Positions 53,773 to 64,000 of a stretch of DNA of 64,000 nt are shown one piece after another. The notes under the pieces are model-generated. The model made no database searches. It saw nothing but the letters and a program-made list of their open reading frames with translations, and was not told the DNA's origin. Position 1 is the first letter of the stretch; each line of letters opens with the position of its first letter. The stretch comes from Streptomyces sp. NK08204 (GTDB lineage Bacteria; Actinomycetota; Actinomycetes; Streptomycetales; Streptomycetaceae), in assembly GCF_020400585.1 (NCBI RefSeq), contig NZ_JAINVF010000019.1, forward strand, positions 62,001-126,000, given 5' to 3'. Both the position numbers and the translations under genes were made by a program.

Positions 53773-53801
53773 CTCCGTACGTCACTGCCCCCGTGCGTCG
53801 C

Positions 53802-55037
53802 TCACTTCTTCCACTCGGCCCAGCTCATGTTCCATCCGTTGAGCCCGTTGGCCGGATCCACCGTGCGTTCGTCCGAGTGCTGCACGACCACCACGTCGCC
53901 GACGATCGAGTGGTTGAAGAACCAGGCCGCCGGGACGCTCCTGTCGTAGCCGCCGCGCACGTCGCGCAGGCCGACGCAGCCGTGGCTGGCGTTGTAGTTG
54001 CCGAAGGCGTCGCCGCCCCAGTAGTTGCCGTGGACGAAGGTGCCGGAGTTGGTCAGGCGGATGGCGTGCGGGACGTCCTTGATGTCGTACTCGCCGCCGT
54101 AGCCGACGGTGTCGCCGTTCATCCGGGTGACGGTGAGCTTCTCGCTCATGACCATCTGGCCGTTCCAGGTGTCGTAGCCGGGCTTGCCCGTGGTGACCGG
54201 GAGGGTCTTGATGACCTTGCCGTCCTGGGTGACCTTCATCGTGTGCTTCTTGGCGTCCACGTAGGACACCTGGTTGCGGCCGACGGTGAACACGACCGTC
54301 TTGTGCTGCTTGCCGTAGACGCCGTCACGGCCCTCGACGCCGTCGAGGTTCAGGTCGACGGTGACCTTCGTGCCGGACTTCCAGTAGTGCTCGGGGCGGA
54401 AGTCCAGGCGGTCGTTGCCGAACCAGTGGCCCTCGACGTCGACGGCCGGCTCGGTCCTGATCCGGACGGCCTTCTCGACGTCCGCCGGGTGGGTGATGCC
54501 CCGGGTGAAGCGGAGGGAGAAGGGCATGCCGACGCCGACGGTGGAGCCGTCCTCGGGGGTGAAGTAGCCGACGAAGGTGTTCCGCGGTGTGAGCGTGGTG
54601 AACGTGGAGTCCTCGGCGGCCTCGCGGCCCGCGGAGTCCTTGGCGACCGCGTGCACGGTGTACTTGGTGGCGGCGGCCAGGTGGGTCGACGGCGTCCACG
54701 AGGCGCCGCCGCCGGTGATGGTGCCGTCGACCTTCACGCCCTTGACGTCCTTGACCGTGACCTCGGTCAGCTTGCCCTGGGCGACACTGACCTTCAGGGC
54801 GCCGCTGGTGTCGACGCCGGTGGCGCCGGACTTCGGCGTGATCGTCACGGCGGCGGCGGACTGCTTGCCCTCCTGGCCAGCCGGACCCCCCTTGCCGTCG
54901 CCGGAGCCGGACCCCGAGGCGCCGCCCCCGCCGCACGCGGTGAGCGAGAGCAGCAGGGCGCCCACGATCAGCGCCGGCCCTTTGCGTCCCTTGCCCCGCC
55001 CCTCAACCGATGCCCCCGATATCGGCCGCACGTTCAA
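53802..55037 (-). CDS. L,D-transpeptidase lipoprotein with Ig-like domains, copy 1
   Basis: The 411-residue product is read from TTG 55037, six bases after GGGGAG, the best-placed SD. A signal peptide ends at LSLTAC (Cys35). A Gly/Ser linker is followed by two Ig-like domains (about residues 63-150 and 150-250) and the YkuD catalytic domain with GTFVHGNYW and NYNASHGCVGLRDVRGG, where the His and the nucleophile Cys are intact. It forms 3-3 crosslinks in peptidoglycan. A paralog lies 3 kb downstream. Confidence 0.93.
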   Translation of the reverse strand: MNVRPISGASVEGRGKGRKGPALIVGALLLSLTACGGGGASGSGSGDGKGGPAGQEGKQSAAAVTITPKSGATGVDTSGALKVSVAQGKLTEVTVKDVKGVKVDGTITGGGASWTPSTHLAAATKYTVHAVAKDSAGREAAEDSTFTTLTPRNTFVGYFTPEDGSTVGVGMPFSLRFTRGITHPADVEKAVRIRTEPAVDVEGHWFGNDRLDFRPEHYWKSGTKVTVDLNLDGVEGRDGVYGKQHKTVVFTVGRNQVSYVDAKKHTMKVTQDGKVIKTLPVTTGKPGYDTWNGQMVMSEKLTVTRMNGDTVGYGGEYDIKDVPHAIRLTNSGTFVHGNYWGGDAFGNYNASHGCVGLRDVRGGYDRSVPAAWFFNHSIVGDVVVVQHSDERTVDPANGLNGWNMSWAEWKK

Positions 55038-55209
55038 GTCGTTCTCCCCTCACAGGCCCTGCTCAGGCCCACGCCCCGGCGCGTCCCACGCACGCATGGG
55101 GGCATGGTAACCGCAGGGTTTTGAGCAAGATGTCAGGCGGATGTCACCGTTGCGTCGCAACTTCCGTCACCCGCCTGCACCGTGAGAACCCGCCTCTCAC
55201 CTGGTGTGT

Positions 55210-55995
55210 CTACCCAGCCCGCGCCGCGAGCGTGCGCAGCAGTTCCGCCGTGGCCGGGTCGGCGGGGAAGAACGTCTCGATGGCGATCTCGTCGAGTGTC
55301 ACGTCGCGCGGGGACCCGAACACCGTGGTGGTGTACAGGAGACTGAGGTCACCGAAGTCCGTGGCGAGCAGCAGCGGGACGGCCAGGTCGTTGACCGGCT
55401 CGTCGTCGCCGTGGCCGGCCGGGACCGGGTAGGACTCGATCTCGGCCAGCAGTTCGGCGAGGCCCTCCGTCGCGGTGCGGGCGAACTGCCGGCGGATCCG
55501 GCGCAGCACGTGCCCGCGCCATTGGGCGAGGTTGCGGATCCGCCGCGACAGGCCGTCCGGGTGCAGGGTGGCTCGCAGCACGTTGACGGCAGGCGTGCAC
55601 AGCGCGGGCGGCAGGTCTGCGAGGAACGCCGTCGCCGCGCGGTTGGCGGTCAGCAGTTCCCAGCGCGCGTCGACCGCGAGCGCCGGGTACGGCTCGTGGC
55701 CCGTGAGTACGGCGTCCACGGCGGCGCGGGCCGCGCCGAGGTCGGCGAGTGACCGCTCGGGGTACACCGGCGCGAAACCGGCGGCCAGGTACCAGGCGTT
55801 GCGTTCCCGCAGCGGGACCTCGAGTTCGTCGCACAGCCGCTCGATCATGTTCCGGCTCGGGGTCGCCCGCCCGGTCTCGATGTAACTCAGGTGCCGGGTG
55901 GAGAGGTTGGCCGCGACCGCGACATCCAGTTGCGAGCGGCGCCGGTGCTCCCGCCAGCGTCGTACCAGCTGCCCGACGGGCTCCTTGGTGACCAT
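55210..55995 (-). CDS. XRE-family regulator with MmyB-like ligand-binding domain
   Basis: The product is about 261 residues from ATG 55995 (GTG 56016 is possible). The N-terminal HTH spans about residues 8-65: LVRRWREHRRRSQLDVAVAANLSTRHLSYIETGRATPSRNMI. The C-terminal MmyB-like PAS-type domain has YPALAVDARWELLTANRAATAFL and LLYTTTVFGSPRDVTLDEIAIETFFPAD. Proteins of this type usually control a divergent neighbour, here the SnoaL-like gene starting at 56115 with 119 bases between. A fatty-acid-like ligand has been seen in one relative, but it is unknown here. Confidence 0.9.
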   Translation of the reverse strand: MVTKEPVGQLVRRWREHRRRSQLDVAVAANLSTRHLSYIETGRATPSRNMIERLCDELEVPLRERNAWYLAAGFAPVYPERSLADLGAARAAVDAVLTGHEPYPALAVDARWELLTANRAATAFLADLPPALCTPAVNVLRATLHPDGLSRRIRNLAQWRGHVLRRIRRQFARTATEGLAELLAEIESYPVPAGHGDDEPVNDLAVPLLLATDFGDLSLLYTTTVFGSPRDVTLDEIAIETFFPADPATAELLRTLAARAG

Positions 55996-56114
55996 GCCCC
56001 GAGGTTGTCCGATCACCGCACGGACGGCAATGACCTCGCGGGTTATCGACGCCGGGCGGCTCGGCGGCGCAAGGTCGGAAAGCGCAACGCCAGCCAGAGG
56101 AAACGGAGTCGGCC

Positions 56115-56528
56115 ATGACCGAGACCATCGAAACCGTCACCGCCCAGCACCGGGCGACCGTCGAGGACTACGTACGGTTCTGGAACGCCCAGGAGCCCGG
56201 GGAGCAGCAGCGCCTCGCCGCGGCGGTGTTCACCGAGGACGTCCGGTACTACGCCCTGATCGGGGTGCTCAGCGGGCCGTCCGCGCTGATCGGCTTCCGG
56301 GAACAGTTCACGCAGCACATGGGCGGCGCCGTGTTCAGCAGCAGGCGGGAGCCGGAGATCCTGCACGGCCGCGCCCGGCTGATGTGGCGGATCGAGGCGG
56401 GCGGCAAGGAGTCGTTCGCCACCGGCACCGACATCCTGGTCTTCGACGAGGGCGGCCGGATCACCACGGTCTCCGCCTTCCTCGACCAGGCACCGGAAGG
56501 CTTCGACCCGAACGCCTCCCACGACTGA
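56115..56528 (+). CDS. SnoaL/NTF2-like protein
   Basis: The 137-residue product starts at ATG 56115, ten bases after GAAACGGAG. It is a single NTF2-like cone: an N-terminal helix pair (VEDYVRFWNAQEPGEQQRLAAAVF), TEDVRYYALIGVLSGPSALIGFRE, and C-terminal strands (ARLMWRIEAGGKE, TDILVFDEGGRITTVSAFLDQAP). Such proteins act as small isomerases, hydrolases or binding proteins. Divergent placement from the XRE/MmyB regulator suggests that it is that regulator's target. Confidence 0.85.
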   Translation: MTETIETVTAQHRATVEDYVRFWNAQEPGEQQRLAAAVFTEDVRYYALIGVLSGPSALIGFREQFTQHMGGAVFSSRREPEILHGRARLMWRIEAGGKESFATGTDILVFDEGGRITTVSAFLDQAPEGFDPNASHD

Positions 56529-56536
56529 CCGCTGCC

Positions 56537-56608
56537 GGCTCACCTGACTCACCAGACTCATCGGAATCACCGGGCTCACCAGACTCACCGGGCTCACCGG
56601 GCTCACCG
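56537..56608. repeat. Eight tandem 9-bp units (GGCTCACCG type)
   Basis: Units start at 56537 and run every nine bases to 56608, with variation at two or three positions (GGCTCACCG, GACTCACCA and similar). They fill the space between the SnoaL-like stop and the stop of the second L,D-transpeptidase gene. No hairpin terminator is seen there, so the array may have displaced or replaced it. Confidence 0.85.
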
Positions 56609-56610
56609 GG

Positions 56611-57834
56611 TCAGTCGACCGCACTGCCCGCCGTCCACTCCTGCCAGTTCAGGTTCCAGCCGCCGAGGCCGTTGTCGGGTGCGACGGTCTTGTCCTTGCT
56701 GTTGACGACCTCGACGACGTCACCGATGAGGCTGCGGTCGAAGAACCAGCCGGCGGGGGTGCCCGAGCTGCCGCCCTTGACGTCTCTCAGGCCCACGCAG
56801 CCATGGCTGACGTTGACCCGGCCGGGGGCGTCGGGAGCCCAGTAGTTGCCGTGCAGGTAGGTGCCGGATCCGGTGAGCTTCATGGCGTGCGGGACGTCGG
56901 GGATGTCGTACTCGCCGCCGAAGCCGACCGTGCGGCTGTTCATGCGGGTGACCTCCAGCATGTCCATCACCACCATCTTGCCGTTGTAGGTGGGGTGCTT
57001 GGGGGCGCCCGCGGTGACCGGCACGGTGGCGAGCAGTTCTCCGTCGCGCCGCACCTCCATGGTGTGCTTGGCCGCGTCGACCAGCGAGACCTGGCTGCGG
57101 CCGACGGTGAAGCCGAACCTCTTGTACTGGAGGCCGTAGACGCCCGGCGCCCCCTGCACGTCCCGCAGCCGCAGCTCGACGCTGACCTCCGTCCCGGGCT
57201 TCCAGTAGCGCTGGGGGCGGAAGTCCAGGCGGGAGGCGCCGAACCAGTGCGGGCGGACGTCCACGGGGGGCCGGGCGGTGACGTGGACGGCGCGTTCGAC
57301 GGCGGCGCGGTCGGCGATCTCCCGGCTGAAGGAGAGGGAGACGATCATCCCGGTACCGACGACGGAGCGGTTCTCGGGGGTGACGTAGGCGATGAACCGC
57401 TCGTCGGGGACGAGGGTGGTGAAGGTGGTGTGCCGGGCCGAGCGGCGGCCGTGGGAGTCCAGCGCGACGGCGTCGACGGTGTACCTGGCGGCGAGCGCCA
57501 GCCGTTCGTGGTCGGGCTTCCAGGTCAGGCCGTCGGCGCTGATGCGGCCGGGGACCGGGTAGTCCTGCGCGTCCTGGGACCTGGTGACCCTCACCTTCTC
57601 CAGGTGCCCGCCGGGCACCTGTACCCGCAGCCGCGTGCCGGGGCGGACGTCCCTGCCGCCGTCGTCCGGGGTGATGCGGATGGCGTCCTCGGGGGCCGGG
57701 GGCTTGCCCAGGATCCGGTCGAGGTCCAGTCCGCCCGAGCCGACCGAGGAGCAGCCGGCCAGCAGAGCCGCCCATGTCAGTGCCGCGACCAGCGCGGCCC
57801 CGGCGCGCCGTGCGCTTCCTAGTGCATGCCTCAC
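56611..57834 (-). CDS. L,D-transpeptidase lipoprotein with Ig-like domains, copy 2
   Basis: The product is about 407 residues from GTG 57834; no SD is visible, and upstream codons are not signal-like, so the start is tentative. Lipobox ALLAGC lies near residue 28. The domain order is as in copy 1: two Ig-like domains, then YkuD with GTYLHGNYW and VNVSHGCVGLRDVKGG; both end with a similar NGLGGWNLNWQEW-type segment. The two enzymes are clearly paralogs but differ throughout, so the duplication is old. It converges with the SnoaL-like gene. Confidence 0.92.
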   Translation of the reverse strand: MRHALGSARRAGAALVAALTWAALLAGCSSVGSGGLDLDRILGKPPAPEDAIRITPDDGGRDVRPGTRLRVQVPGGHLEKVRVTRSQDAQDYPVPGRISADGLTWKPDHERLALAARYTVDAVALDSHGRRSARHTTFTTLVPDERFIAYVTPENRSVVGTGMIVSLSFSREIADRAAVERAVHVTARPPVDVRPHWFGASRLDFRPQRYWKPGTEVSVELRLRDVQGAPGVYGLQYKRFGFTVGRSQVSLVDAAKHTMEVRRDGELLATVPVTAGAPKHPTYNGKMVVMDMLEVTRMNSRTVGFGGEYDIPDVPHAMKLTGSGTYLHGNYWAPDAPGRVNVSHGCVGLRDVKGGSSGTPAGWFFDRSLIGDVVEVVNSKDKTVAPDNGLGGWNLNWQEWTAGSAVD

Positions 57835-58152
57835 GCGGGGCTCAACGACGGGGCCGCCCCGGGGAAACGAAGGGACCGCTTCCGGAAGGCGGCGACGGGA
57901 CACCCAGGGACGACGGGCCCGACCCGGGGGAAACGTGAGTGCGACCCATGCGCTGGGCAGAACAGTGGGAGGACGACACGAAGGCGAGCCGCCGCGCCCG
58001 CGTCAGAGCCGTCGGGGCGCAGCCGTGGCGGAGCCGCGGGCGCGCAGCCGTGGCGGGTGGCCGAGCGTGCCGGGGCCGGGAGGTCCGGGGCGCGGTCGGC
58101 GCTCCGGCCCGGCCGCGCGCCCCGGCGCGCCACTGAAGTGGGGAGCCGACTG
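57835..58152. other. Gene-free gap upstream of glgX with a 15-bp direct repeat
   Basis: The gap between the second transpeptidase gene and glgX must hold divergent promoters. A 15-base word, GCGCAGCCGTGGCGG, occurs at 58017-58031 and 58042-58056. The glgX frame is open through the gap, but its codons are low in complexity and unlike the family. Confidence 0.5.
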
Positions 58153-60414
<2,262 letters not shown>

Positions 60415-60598
60415 CAGCTGCCCTGGCGTGGGCGGCCGGCGGACGCGAGGTACGCGCGACTCGGGCCCGGGGGTGCCACAGGACGTCACCGCCGCCCCGG
60501 CTTCCCCGCTGTCCGCGCAGGTCGTAGGACCAGCGGCCGACCACGGGCGGGACGAAACTCGGTGGGCGTCGTCGGTGCCGATCCGTAGGCTCTCGATG

Positions 60599-62494
60599 AT
60601 GCCCACGACACCTGCAACCACCGAGAAGCGGTCAGCCGTACGCGCCCTGTTGAGGCTGTGGCCGTACGTCCGGCCGGTGCGCGCGCGGCTGTTCACCGCC
60701 GCGTTCGTCGCCGTCGTCGCCTCCTGTACCGGGCTGGTGATCCCGCTCGTCCTGAAGTGGCTGGTCGACGGGCCGGTCACCGACCAGGACACGGCCGGGG
60801 TGTGGCTCGGGGCCCTGTACCTGCTGCTGCTGGGGATCGCCGAGGCGGTCCTCTTCGGCATCCGGCGCTGGCTGGTGGCCCGGCCGCTGTCACACGTCGA
60901 GGCGGAGATGCGGGCCGGCCTGTACCGGCATCTGCAGCGCCTGCCGGTGGCCTTCCACGACCGCTGGGCGTCCGGTCAGTTGCTCTCCCGCGGCACGACC
61001 GACCTGATGCTGGTGCGCCTGTTCCTCGCCTTCCCCCTGACCTTTCTGCTGGTCAACGCGGTGACGATCCTCGTCGGCGTGGTGATCATGTTGCTGCAGG
61101 ACTGGGTGCTCGGGCTGGTCGTCCTCGGTCCCGCCGTCCCGGTGCTGTGGACCTGCGTGGTCTTCGAGCGGCGGTACGCCGAGGTCGCACGGCGTGCGCA
61201 GGACCAGGTCGGGGACCTGGCGACGGTGGTCGAGGAGAGCGTCCTCGGCATCCGTGTCATCAAGGGCTTCGGCCAGCACCGCAGCCAGGCACGGATGTTC
61301 CATGAGCTGTCGGGCTCCCTGCGCGGCACGGAGCTGCGCAAGGCGCGGCTGCTGGCCACGATCTGGGGTGTCATCGTGACACTTCCGGAGGTGGCGATCG
61401 GGGCGGCGCTGGTGCTGGGCGCGGTGCGGGTGGCCGACGGCGAGCTGTCGGCGGGAACGCTGGTGGCCTTTCTCAGCACGGCACTCGCGCTGCGCTGGCC
61501 GGTGGACTCGATCGGTTTCCTGCTGGCGATGAGCCAGGAGGCGGCCACGGCCGCGGAACGGTACTTCGAGGTGATGGACGAGGTGCCGGAGCCCCCGTCC
61601 GCGGGCGGTGGTACCGCGGGCGCCGCCGCGCCGGCGGACGCAGCCGCGCAGACCGGCGGGCTCCGCTTCGAGCACGTCCGGTTCCGCTACCCCGACGCCC
61701 CGCCCCATTCCCCGCCCCTCCTGGACGGCATCGACCTGCACATCCGCCCCGGCGAGTCCATGGCCCTGGTCGGCGCGACCGGCAGCGGGAAGACCACGCT
61801 CACCGCGCTCGTCCCGCGCCTGCACGACGTGACGTCGGGCCGGATCACCCTCAACGGCGTGGACATCACCGCGATGTCCCTCGAGGAGCTGCGCGCCAAG
61901 GTCGCCGTCGCCTTCGAGGAGCCCACGCTGTTCTCGGCGAGCGTCGGGGAGAACGTACTGATGGGCGCCGCGGGCGGCGCCGGCCGGGCGGAGCTGGACC
62001 ACGCCCTCGCCGTCGCGCAGGCCGAGTTCGCGCACGCGCTTCCGCAGGGCACGGCCACCCGTGTGGGCGAGCAGGGCATGAGCCTGTCCGGCGGGCAGCG
62101 GCAGCGGCTCGCGCTGGCCCGTGCGGTCGTCGGCCGGCCGGAGTTCCTCGTGCTGGACGATCCGCTGTCCGCCCTGGACGTGCACACGGAGGCCGCCGTG
62201 GAGGCCGCGCTGCGGCAGGTCCTCGCGCAGACCACGGCGCTGATCGTGGCCCACCGCCCGTCCACGGTGCTGCTCGCCGACCGGGTCGCCCTGCTCTCGG
62301 ACGGCCGGATCACCGCCGTCGGCACCCATCACGAACTGCTGCGCACGAACGCCGAGTACGCGCACCTGATGTCCGGGGACCATTCCGGGCAGTCTTCCGG
62401 AGACTCGTCCGGAGACTCGTCCGGAGACCCGCCCGGAGTCCCGTCCGGAGACCTGTCCGAAGACCCGTCCGGGGAACTGGAGGAACAACGGTGA
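60599..62494 (+). CDS. ABC exporter half-transporter with degenerate nucleotide site
   Basis: The product is about 631 residues from ATG 60599 (ATG 60596 adds one). Six membrane helices (residues 20-320) precede the ATPase domain. Walker A is GATGSGKTT and the signature is MSLSGGQRQR, but the Q-loop reads AFEEPTLF without Gln, and Walker B ends LVLDDPLSALD, Asp instead of the catalytic Glu, so its site is a non-hydrolytic or slow one. The C-terminus carries SGDS/SGDP tandem repeats. The stop overlaps the next start as GTGA. The two genes form a heterodimeric exporter of unknown substrate. Confidence 0.92.
   Translation: MPTTPATTEKRSAVRALLRLWPYVRPVRARLFTAAFVAVVASCTGLVIPLVLKWLVDGPVTDQDTAGVWLGALYLLLLGIAEAVLFGIRRWLVARPLSHVEAEMRAGLYRHLQRLPVAFHDRWASGQLLSRGTTDLMLVRLFLAFPLTFLLVNAVTILVGVVIMLLQDWVLGLVVLGPAVPVLWTCVVFERRYAEVARRAQDQVGDLATVVEESVLGIRVIKGFGQHRSQARMFHELSGSLRGTELRKARLLATIWGVIVTLPEVAIGAALVLGAVRVADGELSAGTLVAFLSTALALRWPVDSIGFLLAMSQEAATAAERYFEVMDEVPEPPSAGGGTAGAAAPADAAAQTGGLRFEHVRFRYPDAPPHSPPLLDGIDLHIRPGESMALVGATGSGKTTLTALVPRLHDVTSGRITLNGVDITAMSLEELRAKVAVAFEEPTLFSASVGENVLMGAAGGAGRAELDHALAVAQAEFAHALPQGTATRVGEQGMSLSGGQRQRLALARAVVGRPEFLVLDDPLSALDVHTEAAVEAALRQVLAQTTALIVAHRPSTVLLADRVALLSDGRITAVGTHHELLRTNAEYAHLMSGDHSGQSSGDSSGDSSGDPPGVPSGDLSEDPSGELEEQR
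62396..62479 (+). repeat. Seven tandem 12-bp units inside the exporter gene
   Basis: Units of TCCGGAGACTCG type run every 12 bases from 62396 to 62479; the first two are identical and the rest vary by one to four bases. They encode the Ser-Gly-Asp-rich tail of the first exporter subunit. The length is a multiple of three, so gain or loss keeps the frame. Confidence 0.88.
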
Positions 62495-64000
62495 CCACCA
62501 CGACCACCTCCGCCCCCGTCACGGACAGCGGCGACCCGCTCCCGCCGCCCGCCGGCGACCCCTTCGACCAGGATCTGCTGCCCACCACACCCGGCGCCAC
62601 GGCCGGTCTGCTGCGCTCCCTGCTCGTGCCGCTGAAGGCCCGCGTCACGCTCTCCACCGTCCTTCTGCTGCTCCAGCAGGCGGCGGCGCAGACGGGCCCG
62701 CTGCTGGTGGCGTACGCCATCGACAAGGCCGTACCCGCGTTCCGGGAGCACCGCCACGGTCCGCTGATCGCGGTCGGTGTCGGCTACCTGCTGTGCGCCC
62801 TGGCGTCCGGGCTGTTCCAGGTCGCCTTCATCCGGTCCTCCGCCCGGGTCAGCCAGGACGTGCTGCTGGATCTGCGGGGCCGGATCTTCCGGCACGCGCA
62901 GGCGCTGAGCGTCGACTTCCACGAGCGGTACACCTCCGGGCGGCTCATCTCCCGGTCCACGACCGATGTCGAGTCGCTGCGCGAACTCCTCGACGAGGGG
63001 CTCCAGGAGCTGGTCACGGTCGTCCTGTCCTTCGTCTACATCTCGGCGATGCTGCTCTGGCTGGACCTCGGCCTCGGCGCGGTCGCGGTGGCCTCCTTCG
63101 TTCCGCTGTACCTGCTCGTGCGGCTCTACCAGCGGCGAGCGGGGCGGGTGTTCGGGTCCCGGTCCACGGCGATCGCGGCGGTGATCGTGAAGTTCGTGGA
63201 GACGATGAACGGCATCCGGCCGGTGCGCGCCTTCCGCAGGGAGGCGGCGAACGACGCCGAGTTCGCCGTGCTCAACCAGCGGCACGAACGCACGAACGGG
63301 GACGCGCTGCTGGAGATGGCCCGGTATGTGGTCGGTTCCCGGCTGGTGGCCAACACGGCGGTCGCGGCGATCGTGCTGTGGGGTGCCCACCGGGTGGCGT
63401 CCGGCTCGCTGGAACTGGGTGTGCTGGCCGCCTCCGTGCTGTATCTGCGGCGGCTGTACGACCCGATCGACCGGCTCGGCATGTTCCTGAACTCCTACCA
63501 GTCGGCGGCTGCCTCGCTGGAGAAGATCGCCGGGCTGCTGGCGCAGACGCCGTCCGTTCCGGAGCCGTCCGTGCCGAAGGAACTCCCGCCGCTGCGGGGC
63601 GAGCTCCCCGGCCGCGAGGTCCACTTCGACTCCGTCCGCTTCGCCTACCGCACCGGCGGCGAGGTGCTGCCCCGCTTCGACCTGGTCCTGCCGGCCGGGC
63701 AGACGGTCGCCGTGGTCGGCTCGACCGGCGCGGGCAAGTCGACACTGGCCAAGCTGCTCGCCCGCTTCTACGACCCGACCGACGGGCGGGTCCTGCTGGA
63801 CGGGGTGGACCTGCGGGAGCTGGCGACGCCGCAGCTGCGGCGCGGGGTGGTGATGGTGACGCAGGAGTCGTTCCTGTTCTCCGGCACGGTCGCGGACAAC
63901 ATAGCGATCGGCCGCCCGGACGCCACCCGGGAGGAGATCGAGCAGGCCGCGAAGGCGATCGGCGCGCACGAGTTCATCAGCGCGCTGCCCGACGGCTACG
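62491..64000 (+). CDS. ABC exporter half-transporter, second subunit (cut at window end)
   Basis: The frame is open from GTG 62491, with GGAGG seven bases upstream, to the right edge; 503 codons are visible. A Thr/Pro-rich N-terminus leads to six membrane helices (about residues 40-330) and an ATPase domain with Walker A GSTGAGKST and an intact Q-loop MVTQESFLFSGTVADNIAIG. The signature and Walker B lie outside the window. Because the partner's site is degenerate, this subunit is expected to carry the canonical catalytic Glu. The motif DFHERYTSGRLISRSTTDVESL is typical of exporter coupling regions. Confidence 0.92.
   Translation, partial: MTTTTTSAPVTDSGDPLPPPAGDPFDQDLLPTTPGATAGLLRSLLVPLKARVTLSTVLLLLQQAAAQTGPLLVAYAIDKAVPAFREHRHGPLIAVGVGYLLCALASGLFQVAFIRSSARVSQDVLLDLRGRIFRHAQALSVDFHERYTSGRLISRSTTDVESLRELLDEGLQELVTVVLSFVYISAMLLWLDLGLGAVAVASFVPLYLLVRLYQRRAGRVFGSRSTAIAAVIVKFVETMNGIRPVRAFRREAANDAEFAVLNQRHERTNGDALLEMARYVVGSRLVANTAVAAIVLWGAHRVASGSLELGVLAASVLYLRRLYDPIDRLGMFLNSYQSAAASLEKIAGLLAQTPSVPEPSVPKELPPLRGELPGREVHFDSVRFAYRTGGEVLPRFDLVLPAGQTVAVVGSTGAGKSTLAKLLARFYDPTDGRVLLDGVDLRELATPQLRRGVVMVTQESFLFSGTVADNIAIGRPDATREEIEQAAKAIGAHEFISALPDGY

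Noticed and set aside
57826..58152. N-terminal extension of glgX to 57826
   Set aside because: The added codons are Arg/Gly/Ala-rich and unlike GlgX, whereas GTG 58153 has a well-spaced GGGGAG; the extension would also overlap the start of the divergent transpeptidase gene.

Overview
The window is very GC-rich DNA (about 70% or more G+C, coding third positions almost all G/C, many GTG and some TTG starts, starts often overlapping the previous stop). With its gene content this points to a Streptomyces chromosome. About 55 protein genes can be supported. There are two clear riboswitches and a series of very stable hairpins between convergent genes. I see no tRNA, rRNA, CRISPR array, intact insertion sequence or prophage.

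Layout. 1-1590: end of an operon for two proteins with acidic tails; the second is an SRPBCC protein of a kind I associate with actinomycete gas-vesicle clusters. 1677-4368: the sulfur pair MnmA and cysteine desulfurase, with a TPP riboswitch between them that faces neither gene. 4529-8760: two small membrane proteins divergent from a TetR regulator, a thioesterase, a membrane-tethered esterase and a TRIC/UPF0126 channel. 8834-15209: a five-gene oligopeptide ABC importer. 15540-18089: two SseB-like proteins and a P-loop protein. 18277-22984: a tandem glycine riboswitch followed by gcvT, gcvH, glyA and sdaA, a path from glycine to serine to pyruvate. 23036-23448: remains of a toxin-antitoxin pair.

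23733-44599 is an exopolysaccharide locus of the Wzx/Wzy type. It holds a WecA-like initiating transferase, two GT4 glycosyltransferases, two sugar epimerases, a UDP-sugar dehydrogenase, a hexapeptide acyltransferase, a methyltransferase, an asparagine-synthetase-like amidotransferase, a Wzx flippase, a Wzy-like polymerase, a DUF4012 protein, and a Wzc-like tyrosine kinase coupled to a Wzb-like phosphatase. Inside it lies an operon for an LAxTG sortase substrate whose mature end is predicted to be Gln, plus a glutaminyl cyclotransferase lipoprotein that could cap it.

44738-64000 is mostly cell-envelope and housekeeping genes: PI-PLC, GH25 lysozyme, EF-hand protein, GNAT, a coupled YncE-propeller/NodB pair, an anti-sigma-type ATPase, enoyl-CoA hydratase, two paralogous L,D-transpeptidases, an XRE regulator, a SnoaL-like protein, glgX and a heterodimeric ABC exporter cut by the window edge. 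At 51774-53728 is a compact locus I do not know as described: a 16-cysteine double-psi-barrel-like protein without a signal peptide, a Tat-signal protein and a MauE-like redox membrane protein.

Best candidates for something new: the misoriented TPP riboswitch, the Cys-rich/Tat/MauE locus, the cyclotransferase-surface protein pair, and the YncE/NodB pair whose NodB lacks the usual first catalytic motif. Family names rest on motifs read by eye; no search was run.
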